DNA of 64,000 nucleotides from positions 134,485,741 through 134,549,740 of the forward strand of contig CM041465.1 of NCBI GenBank assembly GCA_023213395.1. The letters are read 5' to 3'. How positions within the stretch are numbered: position 1 is the first letter of the stretch; every line of letters begins with the position of its first letter. The translations under genes were made by a program, and so were the position numbers. This document shows positions 32,024 to 44,441 of this stretch, piece after piece. The notes under the pieces are model-generated. The model searched no databases, was not told the DNA's origin, and saw only the letters and a program-made list of their open reading frames with translations. The DNA comes from Cycas panzhihuaensis. Taxonomy: Eukaryota; Cycadophyta.

Positions 32024-34516
32024 CTTGGTTGTGTTGTTTAATTTAGTTATGAGTATAGCAATGAAAGGCTAGGATATAAAACAAAAGGGGTACTAGAATC
32101 CACTAGCCTACACGATTAGGAGGAGGAGTTTTGAATTTGGATTACATTAACAATGTATCTTATATCCTTCCTAGGGACTCCTTTCCTTTTATTGTTTCAA
32201 CCTTTTTAATTTTACTAAGATAAAGAAAAAGGATTAAGTGATGGAAAGTCTTTCTTTATTTTGTTGTTTTATTTTATTCTAATATGAAAGCATACAAAAA
32301 ACTAACAAAGAGACAAATAAGATCTGACTACCTTCTTTTCAAAGCCAAATAAAAGAACTAATCATATATGTAACTTCTTCTTCTTCTTCTTCTTTTTAAT
32401 AAAACACATGAACATAAAAGGGAAATTATTTCTTTTAAATACAAAGCACACTTTTTCAATAAGAATAACTAATATGAAGTGCAACTATTATAACATGCAA
32501 GTCTATATATAACTTGATGAAAGAAAAAATAACATGCAATGTTTATATAACACTTCTCATTTCATTTACATGTTATTTTTATTCTCTAAAGAATGATTTA
32601 AAAGAAATAAGAGATTTTAGAAATATTTTTCAACCACTATGAATGATAAATTACTCATAAAAGTCACATGCAATTAACTATAATTGAAATTTTCACAAGC
32701 AAACAATAAAGTAGTATCACAGAAAGATTTTATCACTTATGGAGTCTTTTGAATATTATGGGATCCTTGAATCTCATGCAAGCCAATTGCGGTAAAACTA
32801 TATCATTCATACACCCAAATTTCCTTTTTGAAATGAGAAAAAAGAAGAAGAAAGTAAAGTCAAGCCAAACAACACTAGTAGCTTTCTAAAATATTTAATC
32901 TAATGATAAGTTCTTACCTCAAAATAGCTATCTCCCCTTTAAAACAATCAATCTTTCTTAATTTTCCCTTAAAACCAACATAAAAAAGGAAGAAAACTAA
33001 GAAGAAGTAGCTTAATAATAGCCAATGACAAAGAAAAAGTGAAACTAGATCTCTTAGGGAACTTGGATAGCTGAGGAGAATGGGAGAGAGTAGCTATATA
33101 TATGGTGAAGAGATGATCATTCTTCATAATAGTCTACCTATTTTCTTTCCCAGAAAGGGTTGACCTTTCAGCTAAATTTCCCAAGGAAAAGACATAAACA
33201 AGGGTATCTCAAAGATCAACAAGAGGAGAGAAACAATTCTAGTCACAAGAAGTTATTGAAATAGTTGTAGAACAATAAGAACTACAATAAGAAAGATCTT
33301 ATCAAGAATGCAAGGTCTGGAGCTAAAAGATCATAAGAAACCAAGTACCTTGACGAGCAGCAACAATTGAGATTCAGACAAGAGAAAAATAGTAGACAGA
33401 ACTTCAGATCTCTTTACTTGACTTCACTTTTTCTCTAAAACAAATCTTCAAAATAGTAAGCCAAATCTCTTAATTTCTCAAGAATCAATCTCAAAATCTT
33501 AGAATCAAGCACATTCACTCATGAATGAATTAATATTCTAGGGTTTCAAAGGGATCTAGGCACGAATGGAGTTAGTTTCTATTAAATCTCGATGATGGCA
33601 TATAAAACTAGCATATTGATTAAAAATTTTGTGTGCATAACAATAAAAAACATGACTAATCGTGTTTTATTAATAACAAAAAATATGAATTTATTAATAC
33701 AATGTGATCAATTACGTTTTTTGTAAGACCAAAAATGCGATAAATTAAGAAGTAAAAATTACTTATTAAAAAATTAAAATTAAATTTTTATTAAAATTTT
33801 CAAATAGAAAATAACTTAATCAATAGAAAAGCAATCGGAAAAGGATGAAAACTATAAGCACAAGTCTAAAAATGATGAAAAGAAATGATTAAAAGATGAT
33901 ATCAAGAAAAAATAACAAAGTAAAAGAACATTTTAGAGGAAAAGTGAGTTGGAATGATCATGAAGGAGAGATTTTATCGCCATAGTTCTCACTCATTGGT
34001 AAGTAAAAAATATAATAATAAAATCATCATCATTCAACATACATCGTTTTAAAAATATAGTACATTTCATGAAAATATGGCTTAATACAATATGAAAGTA
34101 AGTTTCAATTAATCATTTCAAATATAAATAGAATAGGAAATTTGTTGATGGTGATGAGGAACAACTAAGGGCCAAGTTTTAGTGAAATATTTGCCCCCTT
34201 GGCACCTAAAGCTTCTACCTAAAAAGGGAAGTAGGATGGTAAAAGATGACAATGATCACAGTGAAGGATTTTTATTAAAAGATAAAAAGTTGAGATAGGA
34301 TATATGAATGATGGCTAACTAGTATATAAAGATCACTAGAATCAAGCTAAACAAGTCTTAATAAAACTACGATAACAAGTTAAAAGGTACCACCTAAGTG
34401 TTTACCCAAATAAATTGGAGTTACACTTATTCGATGAAATGCAATGCTAAATGCCCACAAACTATATGGGACTTTAAAACTTAGATGGTCATAATTTATC
34501 TCTAATTAACCAAAGT
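32024..34516. other. No gene; possibly a decayed T-type LTR
   Basis: AT-rich, with a (CTT)n run near 32377. The stretch 33900-34010 (GATTTTATCGCCATAGTTCTCACTCATTGG) resembles 46230-46310 beside T2 integrase. Direct alignment to the T1 LTR is not convincing by eye. Confidence 0.35.
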
Positions 34517-34850
34517 TTGAAGAATAGTCCTTTTGCTGAAGCATAAAGGATGGACTATCATAGTTTTTAGGCTCATTAACATGTGACTTTTTGGAGCCTT
34601 AGACTACCATAGTTTTAACTCATTAATAGGTGAGTCCTTTTTCTGAAGCATAAAGGATGGACTATCATAGCTTTTGGGCTCATTAACATGTGACATTTTT
34701 TAGCCTTAGACTACCATAGTTTCAACTCATTAGTAGGTGACTTTTCGAAGCCTTTTGTCATAGTTTAAGCTTATTAATGGGATCAAGAGATTTAGAGTTT
34801 TATCCTATCATAGTTTAGGCTCTTTAACAGGTAAGAGCACTTGGAGCATC
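34517..34850. repeat. Degenerate tandem repeat with CATAGTTT..GCTCATTAA motif
   Basis: A unit of about 108 bp occurs twice (34517-34624 and 34625-34732), each containing two half-units of the form ACTAYCATAGTTTTNRGCTCATTAA. Further half-units follow to 34830. The phrase TAGTTTAGGCTC (34811-34822) is identical to part of the T1 array unit, so these repeats are probably related to it. Confidence 0.7.
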
Positions 34851-35106
34851 TTAAAGGCCAAAATAAGGATTAATATTAGTATCAAATAGAGTGAGAAATA
34901 TTATACTTAGGCATTTAAAATGCTCCACAAAAGAAGAATAAATTAAGATTAAAGATAACCTTAATTAATAAAAGGCATATCATTTCCTAATTCCAAAAGA
35001 TTTTATCTAAAAATGATGATTAAAAAGGATAATATTTACCTAGATAAATCTAATGAATGGAAGAAAAAAATTGGTCCAAAAGGGAAGAAAAAAGAAACCC
35101 TACCTT

Positions 35107-35253
35107 TTTAAAGGAATTTTAAATATATTTCATTTCATTTTTATACGAGGGAGTTGAAAAATTGACAATCTAGAGAGCCTTTTTACTTGATTTTTTAGGT
35201 TATTTAGAGCTATCTTAGTGAGAGATCAGCCCTAGGAGGTAGAGATAGAGAGA
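35107..35253 (+). promoter_or_regulatory. T3: decayed promoter and leader of the PMD gene
   Basis: Aligns with the T1 promoter stretch 7291-7460: TTTTTAAAGGAATTTTAAAT corresponds to TATATAAGGAAAACCCATGA, then TTTCATTTCATTTTTA to ATCGAATTCATTTTCA. The TATA box itself is degenerate here. Confidence 0.5.
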
Positions 35254-37330
35254 ATGCAGTGAGGAGCCAGATATCTAGTAAGTTTCCCTCATAGATTTTT
35301 TTTAAATAGAATTTTTTTGAATAAAAACATGATATTATAGGGTAAAAAATATAGGCACAATAGTAACAATGTGATCAAGCTATAAAAAATATGATTTGAT
35401 AGTTAGACAGAAAAGTTGCAAGATCATATTTTTAATAATTAAATCATGTTTTTGAATATATAATCATATTTTTTAGTAGACAGTTATATTTTTTGACTGA
35501 TTTACCACATTTTTAATTTTGCAAAGTTAAAATCATAGTCTAACATGATTGTTTTTTATGTGATGTAGCCTCTAGAGAGGGTAGATACATGGGAGAATGA
35601 AGGATTGGCTATTTGAGAGGTTATCAATTAGCTAAATGAAGAAGATTGGGTCATATTAAGTGCATGTATACTATCCCAAGTGAGTGGGTCAACCGAGCTA
35701 ATGATGGAATATGAGATCTTACATAATTTTATTAGTTGTTCAGGTAAAAATGTTTTAGTGTACGAGTGATTGGGGATATATAGATTACCCCTAGAGATGT
35801 GAGGAGGAAACTATGTATCACTTGGCATGGGGAGAGGATTAGGTTAAACTATGTGGTTGATGATGAATCACAAAAGGCATGCAGCCAATATTTGACCAGG
35901 TTTACAGATCAGTTTGGTCCTCATAGGTTATCAATCAAAGTGATGAGGATGGTGGAGGGAATTCCTATGATATTAAAGATCATTATCCTTCTCATTATTT
36001 TTAAGATTGCTAGAACTCAGAATTTCATGGGGGTTCTAGGATAATGGGTAGGAGTAGTGAGGAGATGTGAGTAGGGATTTAGGATGAACTTAGGATAATA
36101 CATAGTTGATAACATGTACCTTCAATTATCCCAAATTAGGAGGTAGGTTAGGGGAGGATTCTCTTATAGTTCCATCTTAATATGTTGGTTATATAACCAT
36201 ATTCCTTTGATGAGGCCAAGAGGAGTACTAAGAGAGTTGACCATCATGGATCCAAGAATGAACATGTGACATATAAGATCTTGGGTCCATAATAAGATAG
36301 CCATTATAGTGAGGAATACACATAGTTCTCTACTGAGTAGGATGACTAAGAGATAACTACTAGATGACTCATATGAGAGGCTTCTAGTATGGAGTGATGA
36401 TAAGGTCAACGCAGTGGAGAGGGCAATAGTGGGAAAGGTTCCCATTACTGGTAGAGGGAGAGGGAGAGGGAGAGGAGATAGAGAGGTGGTGATGGTAGAT
36501 AGTATGAGGGTTGTCGAGGTAGGAGAGGAGAGACGTCGACCTGCAGAGAAGAGAGGGGAGGTAGGGATGTGCTCCATACAATAAGTGGAGCACCTAGTGT
36601 AGATAGGGGAGGCTCTACATAGAGTATGGAGCTAGGTTCAATAGATGAGCAGGGGAGAGAAGGAGAGTGGAGGAGGGGGAGCCTACTAAAAAGGCTCCTA
36701 AAAAGCCTCAGGGAGAGGGAGATGTATAACTAGGTGAGGAGATGGTGGTAGAGCCTACAAGAAGAGGACAACTAATTGGTATGGTAATTAATTTGTTTTA
36801 AACATGTTTCATTATATATTTTTGATTATTTACCTTTTGGATAGAAGATTGATCATGATTTATATATTTTCTATAGACAGGTGAGGAGAGCGTGACTCTT
36901 TTATAGGTGAGGAGGGCATGACTCTTTTATAAGTGAGGAGAGTGTGACTCTTTTATAGGTGAGGAGGATGTTGAATTTGATTTGTCTCTATGTGTCTATG
37001 TCAGAGGAGACTCCGCCATGGAATATAATAGATCATACATTGTTGGGACATCAAATTGAGTATTTCAATCCTATATTATGAGCTCGAGATATGTTCCAAG
37101 ATATGAAGACAGACCTGAGACTTCAAGAGTTAGAGCTTAAGGCAACGAAGGATGAACAACGTCATTTATGTAGGATGACATTGGCATAGGTTGGGGTATA
37201 AGTTGCTCTATATGGGAGTACTATAATTCAGTAGGGACGCCATCTTGTACCACATAGAGAGTTGACATATAGACAAACTCTATACAGAGGAGAGAGAGTG
37301 GAGTTAGAAGGATAAGAGAGATCTCACAAG
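35254..37330 (+). pseudogene. T3: decayed PMD gene with the same exon layout as T1
   Basis: Exon 1 is 35254-35277, ATG plus 7 codons (24 nt as in T1, one TGA inside), then GTAAGT. The intron is 35278-35568, with TCTAAC branch-like site and TGATGTAG end. Exon 2 starts PLERVDTWENEGLAI, aligning with VVIAVDNRENVGMPI of T1. PMD features follow: ITPRDVRR near 35790, GIPMILKIIILLIIFKIART near 35960-36020, then a conserved QIRR and GGFSYSSI near 36130-36170 matching TIRR and GGLSYTPS in T1. A Gly/Arg-rich run (GGTAGAGGGAGAGGGAGAGG) is at 36450. Intron 2 is about 36779-36876. The tail (DMKTDLRLQELELKATKDEQ, about 37098-37160) looks coiled-coil. Many stops. It belongs to an element older than T1. Confidence 0.75.
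36885..36972 (+). repeat. 29-30-bp tandem repeat in T3 exon 3
   Basis: GTGAGGAGAGCGTGACTCTT and close variants repeat three times with a partial fourth (GTGAGGAGRRNRTGACTCTTTTATARGT). It sits just inside exon 3 of the decayed PMD gene, possibly a short coding repeat expansion. Confidence 0.8.
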
Positions 37331-37453
37331 GGCTCACAAAGATGAGCATATTTTCTATATCTGGAGAGGAGGTAGGAGGGAGATATAAGGACTTTTGTAA
37401 GCCTCAATTTTATATCATGAGTCACATGAGTGACATATGTACTATACTCATTC

Positions 37454-37571
<118 letters not shown>

Positions 37572-37746
37572 TCATTCTTCTTCATAACTTGTGTATCATA
37601 TATGATGGATGATTAACTCTAAACTCTTTCCCCCCTTTATTCCCTTTTTATAGATTACATATGATATACACTCGTCAGTCTGAGGGTCCATGAAAGCATA
37701 TAATAATTTTATATATTTTCTTCTTCTTCTTCTTTTGTCTTTTATC

Positions 37747-37747
<1 letters not shown>

Positions 37748-37831
<84 letters not shown>

Positions 37832-37844
37832 TTTTTTTTTTTTT
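37748..37844. repeat. (TA)n microsatellite, about 79 bp, followed by an 18-bp T run
   Basis: Uninterrupted TA dinucleotides to 37826, then poly-T. It is followed by TAGTTTATACTCATTCCAGAG (37860), a likely decayed T-array unit. Confidence 0.97.
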
Positions 37845-38273
37845 ATTAATATGTACATAGTAGTTTATACTCATTCCAGAGTGTGAAGGGGTCTTAAAGG
37901 AGAAAAAATTATAAGGAATGATGAAGGAAAAGAAATAGATAAAAAAAAAAAAGGATTAGATAAAAAAGATTAATAATTTTATTTCTATAAGTATAAAACC
38001 ATTTGAAAGACAAAAGGTAATAAGTTTATAAAGATAGAAGATAGAATAATATAGATCTTCTTAAAGAAAAACTTATATAATTTGTATCATACTCATGATA
38101 GATTATATAAACATAGACCAAAATCCATATTCATATAATATATCTTTAAAAATATATATTATTTATAAAATGAAAGATAAATTTCACTTAATAAACAATT
38201 AGTTTCTCGAGTATATTAGATTCCTCATTGGCTCCATCTAGGGGAAAGAGGCTTTTAGGAACTTGCCCACTGC
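37845..38273. other. T3 remnant after the microsatellites; no gene
   Basis: Contains TAGTTTATACTCATTCC (37860), which recurs at 44868 on the far side of copia D as TAGTTTATACTTATTCC. This supports T-type array sequence on both sides of the copia D insertion. No coding signal. Confidence 0.5.
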
Positions 38274-38278
38274 AATCC
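38274..38278. repeat. Target site duplication of copia D, left copy (AATCC)
   Basis: Directly precedes the LTR start TGAAGGC and matches 44730-44734. Confidence 0.85.
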
Positions 38279-38582
38279 TGAAGGCACGAGGATAGAGTAG
38301 AACAATATTATAAGGTAAACATTGTGAAAATAATAAAATCTTTGTATAAAGTGGGTAATGTTAAGGAACACCATTAGGCCAAAAGAGCTTGTATAAATAG
38401 TCGAGACATTGGGCAAGCATGCCATCAATTGAAATTAGTATTAAAAAATATTATTTGAAATAAATAATAAAATAATATATATATGATGTCTAAGTCAGAT
38501 GATGTCAGTTACTGGTAGTCCTACGACATTCTAATGCAACATGCATACTTAATAATAAAATAAATGAACATTATAGCTAATA
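38279..38582 (-). repeat. Copia D 3' LTR
   Basis: 304 bp, homologous to 44442-44729 (shared CATTGTGAAAATAATAAAAT, GACATTGGGCAAGC and AATAAAATAAATGAACATTA segments). The right edge is preceded on the minus strand by a purine tract (ATGGGGGAGAA, 38583-38594), the expected polypurine tract. Confidence 0.9.
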
Positions 38583-38594
38583 TTCTCCCCCATA

Positions 38595-39780
38595 ATATTC
38601 ATTTTGTATAACTCTAAGTTTTTCTCTAAATTTATGAAATTTAATTTTTCCAAGAGCCTTTGATTTGAATCTTGTTTTGTAAACCTATTTGGTGCCAATT
38701 ATAGATTTATTTGGAGGAAGATCAACCAACTCCTAAGTGACATTCTTAACTAAAGCAATGTACTCCTCCTTCATTGCATTTTTCTATTCTTGTTTAGTTT
38801 TAGTCTCGTCAAAGGTACGACACTCATGTGAGTCCATAACTTGGCTCATTAGAGCGAAGTTGACTCTATTGGAATGTATGGATCTACTTTTAAAATTATT
38901 ATCAAGCATATTCATTGGTTCATGTTGTCTTTATACCCACTTTAGAATATTTTGACTGGATAAGAAAGGTCCAGCCTCATTAGAACGTAATTCATATAAT
39001 GTTGGCATATGTGAAGGCACATTTGTTGCTGTAGGTCGTGAATCAAACTCTACTATGATGCTCTTCCCTTTGTCTTTTTTAATCTTTGCTTTATAATAAT
39101 CATCTTCTTTGAAGACAATATCTCTACTTAAGATTATCTTTTTTTCCTTAGGGTAAAATAACTTATAGGATCTAGTTAAATCACAATATCCTATAAAAAT
39201 GTACTTGGTACTTTTAACATCTAATTTCATTCTCTTTTACTCAAGTATATGTGTAAATACTAGGCAACCAAAGATTTTCAAATGGTGAATACTTGGCTTG
39301 CATCATGTCCAAGCCTCTTCAGGTGTAATCCACCTTAGTGCCTTAGTGGTACACCTATTTAATAGATAGATAACTATGTGTATGACTTCTACCAAAGTTC
39401 ATGCCTGAGTTGCTTGTCCTTAAGCATGCATCTAGCCATCTCAATAATAGTTTTATTCTTCCTTTCAGCTACTCCGTTATGTTGCGGAGTATATAGATCG
39501 GTGTATTACTTCCTTAATCCATTATGGATATAAAAGTCTTTGAATTCATTTAAGGTGAATTCTCCCCCATTATCTGATCTAAGGGAAAGGATCCAATGTC
39601 TACTTTGCTTCTCTATAAAAGATTTGAAGTTAACAAAACATTACTAAGCATATGATTTGAATTTTAGGAAATATACCCAAGTTTTCCTTGTAAAGTCATC
39701 AATGAATGTCATGAAATATTTAGCTCCTTTATGTGAGGGTACATCCATAGGACCACACAAATCTATGTATACTAATTAGA
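38595..39780 (-). pseudogene. Copia D integrase and truncated RT
   Basis: RT starts near 38800 with an EEYIALVKNVT, stop, ELVDLP reading and ends near 38600, truncated by the LTR. The hinge region 39230-38931 reads KLDVKSTKYIFIGYCDLTRS, YKLFYPKEKKIILSRDIVF. The integrase core lies at 39250-39770, where minus-strand text near 39560 resembles LRSDNGGEF with stops. Confidence 0.82.
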
Positions 39781-40440
39781 GAGGACCTTGTGCTCTATAG
39801 CTATTATCTAGAAAGCTTTCTCTATGTTGCTTTCCAAGTAAACATCCTTCACATATTTCTTTATTCCCCTCAATGATAAGTAAACATTTAAACATCTCTA
39901 TTATTTTCGTTAAGGCTAAGATACTATAGCTTAGATGGCCAAAGAATTTATACCAAGTGTCACTTCCAACTTTAATAGAGGCTTTCAATGTATAGTTATC
40001 TATTAGAGGAATAACTAGCTTAAATAGACGATCGCTAGTTATTTGTCTTTTAGCTACAATAGCTTTGTTCAACCTCTTGTCCTTGATTTTTCATTCACCA
40101 TTATTAAAAGTGGCCTTATAATCCTATTCCATCATCTTTCCCACTGAAAGTAAATTCTTCTTCAAGGTAGGAACATGTAGAACATCATCAAGGTTTTGAG
40201 TTTGACCTGATTTCGTGGTGATAGTAATATTACCTCTACTAGTTAACTTATGTGAAGTATTGTCTCTAAACATGATCTTTCCTTTTTTGGTCTTGTCAGT
40301 AGTCTTAAAAATATCCTCCTTATGCGTCATGTGACTTGAGTATCCTAAATCTATATACCAATTATCTTCTTCTTCATTGGCTACAAGACTTGATAAGAAT
40401 AGTCTATCATTTTCTCTACTTTTAGTTACTATATTTACAC
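39776..40440 (-). pseudogene. Copia D protease / pre-integrase
   Basis: 40330-40124 reads FRDNTSHKLTSRGNITITTK, then LDDVLHVPTLKKNLLSVGK, the classic copia segment after protease. 40072-39776 is the pre-integrase zinc region (WYKFFGHLSYSILALTKIIE, CEGCLLGKQHRESF, with the H-x-H-C-x-x-C pattern partly changed). Confidence 0.88.
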
Positions 40441-41600
40441 TCCCTCTTTATTGGTTTATGTTCTTAGCAAAATAACAATCCTCCATATGGCTAATTTATA
40501 ACAATATGAGCATTGAATGGGTGTTCTACTCCTTTGGATATTGCTTCTACTTCTAGAGGTTCCTCCCCCTCTAGATGTTGGTCTACCACTTTCAAGAAAT
40601 GGTGTTTGACTTTTTCCTTATAACCCATATGATTTGGTCCTTGACAACATTGACTTGGTCTTAAATGTCTTGCTTGTCCTTAACAATGATCATGTCCATG
40701 GCAATAATAATTCTATTTTTGCGTTATACCATGATTGTTAAAATTATTCCTCCCTTGGTACCTTAGATTAGGTGGTTGATATCTTTGAGGAGGTTGTTGA
40801 TGATGTTGCCTTGATTCTTGGTGTCTAGGATTAGACTCTCGATATGTCCTTTAGTTCTTAGAGTTTGATTCTTGATATAATCTTTGATTCTCTTCTCCTC
40901 TTCTAGGGGATGGATCCCTCCCCCTAAAGCTTTGTCCTTGGATATTTTGCTTAATTCTTGGCTTTATGGCAAAGCCATAGTCTAAAGTTTCTTATCCTTT
41001 TTTCTTCTCTTCCATAGCAAGTAGCATGGCACTTAATTGCTCAATCTTAAGGGTACTCAAGTCCTTTGAAACTTCGATATTAGTAACTACCATTTCAAAC
41101 TACTTAACATCTCCAATACATCTTGATATTCTTTCTAGAACTTTTCGCTTGGTTAACACTTCTCCAAGGGATCTTATTTAGTTGACTAAGTCTTGGACCT
41201 TGGTAATGAATCCATCAACACTCTCTCTTGGTGACATCTTCAAAATTTTGAACCTACTTCTAAAGGATTGTAGCTTGGTTGAGGCAGCTACTTCATAGAT
41301 CAACTTTAGTATGTCCTAAGCTTCCTTTAATGTAGTGGTTTTTCTCACTCTAGGAAATATATAATCTTCTAGAGCACATAAAATAATTGCTAAGGTTTCA
41401 TCATCCTTCTTAATACATTCTTTATAAAGTATTTTGTAATATAAGGTGTTATTGTCTCCAAGTTTATCAAATCCTTTCTCAACAAATTCCCACATATCTT
41501 GGCTATGAAAATAGGTTTTATCATCTTGCTTTAATTAAGAAAATTTATTCCATCAAATTTGGGAATAATCACATTTCCAAGTGTTATTGCCATTGTAATT
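40441..41600 (-). pseudogene. Copia D gag (UBN2-type) remnant
   Basis: Starts near 41594 (MAITLGNVIIPKFDGIN). The body reads SQDMWEFVEKGFDKLGDNN, KECIKKDDETLAIILCALED, AASTKLQSFRSRFKILKMSP, then an Arg/Gln/Pro-rich RNA-binding stretch (40980-40700, RYQPPNLRYQGRNNF). The zinc knuckle is mostly lost. Several stops (TAG/TAA) replace expected Trp or Gln codons. Related to the copia E gag at 53001-53810. Confidence 0.85.
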
Positions 41601-44427
41601 CAACTATGCTTTAATATCCCATAAAAGTTTTAAATTTATTTGTGTCCTATCTACCTAAGGGATTTCTAATCTAAAGTTCTATGTCTTAGGGTCTCCAAGG
41701 AAAGCTCTCAGTTGCTATCATATCTAATGGCACCTATCCACAAGTAGCAAACCAGGGACCCAATATATAAGTACGTGAGCTCAGGACTCGATATACCTTA
41801 GTACACGAGCTACAAAGAAGATCAAAGACCTCCCTTATTTATTAGTCCACCTACACTAGTCTTATACGTAGTGACATATCTAGCATTGAGAGCTTGACCA
41901 ACCAAGGCACTCACCCCCTCTAGGTCTAGCCTGATCTCCAAACTCTAAAGGATAAAGGTTCTCCACCTTAGCCTACCATTGAATACACCTGATAGCCAAT
42001 AGTTTCCTCAACGACTTAAAGTACACCAAAATCATATACAGGGTGGTAAATTAAGGGGTCCCAACTATTCCCCTTTCAAAGTTAGAAAATAAAGGTGGTT
42101 TAGTTAGGAGTTATCTTGTTAATATAAAAAATTTAATCTTAGATGTGGTCTTGTTTACAAGTAAGCGTTCTTTTTACTAATAATTGAAAAAGCTTAAAAT
42201 GTTTATAATGAAATGAAATAAAACCAACTCAAATGAAATGTAAATAAGTCAAACAGTACTAAATAAAGTAAATTAAAATGGTAAAAGGGTTTAGAATGTT
42301 CTTTGTTTATAAGAAATTAACCCAAACCATTTACTTTCTTTTCAAAAGTAAACCTACACTAAATTAGCCAAAAAATATTTATAAGTTTAAATAATGAACT
42401 GAAATCTACTATCAATAATTAGTACAACAACATATTATTAATATCCTTAAATAAATTTTAAAAATTACTTTAAAAATAATGAGAAATGCTTAAATAAGGA
42501 CTAATTAGATGGGTTAATTTTAAAAACTTAAAAGACCTACAAAATAGCTTCAAAACAATGTCAAACTAATTCTAAAATGTAAAGCTTTAAGTCAGCTTTC
42601 TAACGGTTTAAACTATTGAAAAAATGGACTCCTGGTTCAAAAGTTATTAAGAAAACAGTATAGACATGTTGTTATGGTTGAAAAACAAAAGAAGTCCTTA
42701 AGCCCCTTAACAAGTTGTACCCCAGTGACCAATTTACTGCATGTGACCATCTACTAGGCTACAAAGAGGGCTATAGATTCCAAAAATTATGAATTTTGGC
42801 TAAATTTTTAAAATCTAAATTCATGAAATATGGGTTAATCTAAATTATGAATTCTGCCTCTATTTTTAAAAAATAAGGTCATATGGCACCTCAATGTGAC
42901 CAACAACTAAAGGGCAAAGGGGGCTAATAGATTTAAAATATTATAAATTGTAATTAAATAGTTTAAAATCTAAAAATTAAAAAAAGAGTTTAATTTAATT
43001 TCAAGTCTGGCCCTTTTATAAAAAATACATGATCACAGGGAAAGTGTATATGACCATCAATTAGCTAAAGGAGGGGGCTATGGATTTGAAATTTGATTAC
43101 AATTTAGTTAAATTTCCTCAAAACTATGTAAAAATATATATGTATATCAATGAAAAATAAATAAACATTAATTAGAGATGAACAGAAAGAAAAAATTATG
43201 CAAATATAATAAAAAATTTGATTGAATCAAACAAAATATGAGGGTGATCGATCTTCTCTATGGACAAAAGATATGGCGATCCTACAAATTTTTTGGTAGT
43301 TGTATATTTATAATTGGATAGATAATTAGCTTTACATTTGTATTTACTTCATTGGACGGAACCTGTTCTCTGATTATTTATTCAACTCTAGTAACTAGTG
43401 TGGAGATTGCATTCTCTTTATTCATGCAATCTCACAAAATGTGATCTTAACTACCATTATTATTAGCCACTCACATATTCCTCTATCACTTCTCATGCAT
43501 GATGATAGATTATGGTTATTGCTCATCATATGAATGAATATTCTTTCACATACAGTTATTGATCTTGGAGTTCTGTAGTTGCTAACTTTGTTTAAAAGGA
43601 GATTCTATCAAATGCAAAAAAGAAGGCCTCAGATGAAGAGGTTACACTGTCATACAAAGTGCATTAATTACAAGCAACTCTTGAGAGTTCAAGGATAGTA
43701 GAGAGGAAAGGTTAGAAGGTAGTTTGAACAGCTTGCAAAGGAGCATATAAGAGTGATTGAGGTATATACTCTTATAGAATATACGTTGTAGCAATCTATA
43801 TCTGATCAAACTAATTTAGTGAGCATTGTAAGGGATTTGAAGGCTAAATTATAGAAGAGAAAGCAAGAATATGATATTGTATTAAAAGGGTTATAAGTCT
43901 CTTAGATTTAAGTTTAAGTGCTTCAGAGATGTTCAGCTTCTAAATAAAAATATTTTATTTTTCAACTAGACAACAAGGTTTTAATAGACAAAGAGAGTGA
44001 GCCAACTTCTAGAAGTAAAATCTCAGCATTGGGGCTGTGGTTTTCTAAACTGTCTATTTTGCTATAATCTAGATTCAACAAGGATTAAAATAAATAGACA
44101 TATGCTTACATTTCATTTGACCGTTAAAGAGTTAGAATCTATTGCAGTTCAGTGACCCTAAAAAACCTAAAAAATTGGTCGTAAAACAATTAAATGTTGA
44201 TAAAAAAATTCTTTTGAAACCTCTGTAAATCTCTTCCAAATCACTTCTAAGATGCAAATACTACAAAAAACTACTAGTTTATGAATTATATCAAGTGTAA
44301 AATGTAATATTATAAATGTATGAATAATATTAAATATAAATTATATAAGAACTATATAAAAATAAACAAATATTAACATATAGCAAACAACAAATAACCA
44401 TGATGCTCTATGGCTCCAAATTAGCAT
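41601..44427 (-). other. Copia D leader between primer site and gag
   Basis: Unusually long (2.8 kb). Around 42625-42665, ACTCCTGGTTCAAAAGTTAT matches ACTCCTAGGTCAAAAGATAT in the copia E leader (54209-54228), so at least this part is family leader. 43560-43990 is different: it holds a coding-like segment on the + strand (listed separately) and may be an insertion or captured DNA. Confidence 0.55.
43615..44030 (+). pseudogene. Coiled-coil-like coding fragment of unknown origin inside copia D leader
   Basis: Two overlapping frames give charged heptad-like text: KKASDEEVTLSYKVH (about 43617), QLLRVQG, then FEQLAKEHIRVIEVYTLIEY (43728-43787), SISDQTNLVSIVRDLKAKL (43797-43853), KRKQEYDIVLKGL and DNKVLIDKESEPTSRS (43960-44015). 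Most stops are TAG or TAA where CAG or CAA would keep a coiled coil. The protein family is not recognised. It could be a captured host gene fragment, a tail of another PMD-type gene, or part of an older element. Confidence 0.45.
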
Positions 44428-44439
44428 GCTCGAATACCA
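44428..44439 (-). promoter_or_regulatory. Copia D primer binding site
   Basis: The minus strand reads TGGTATTCGAGC followed by ATG, a near match to the tRNA-iMet site TGGTATCAGAGC, just inside the 5' LTR. Confidence 0.8.
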
Positions 44440-44441
44440 AA

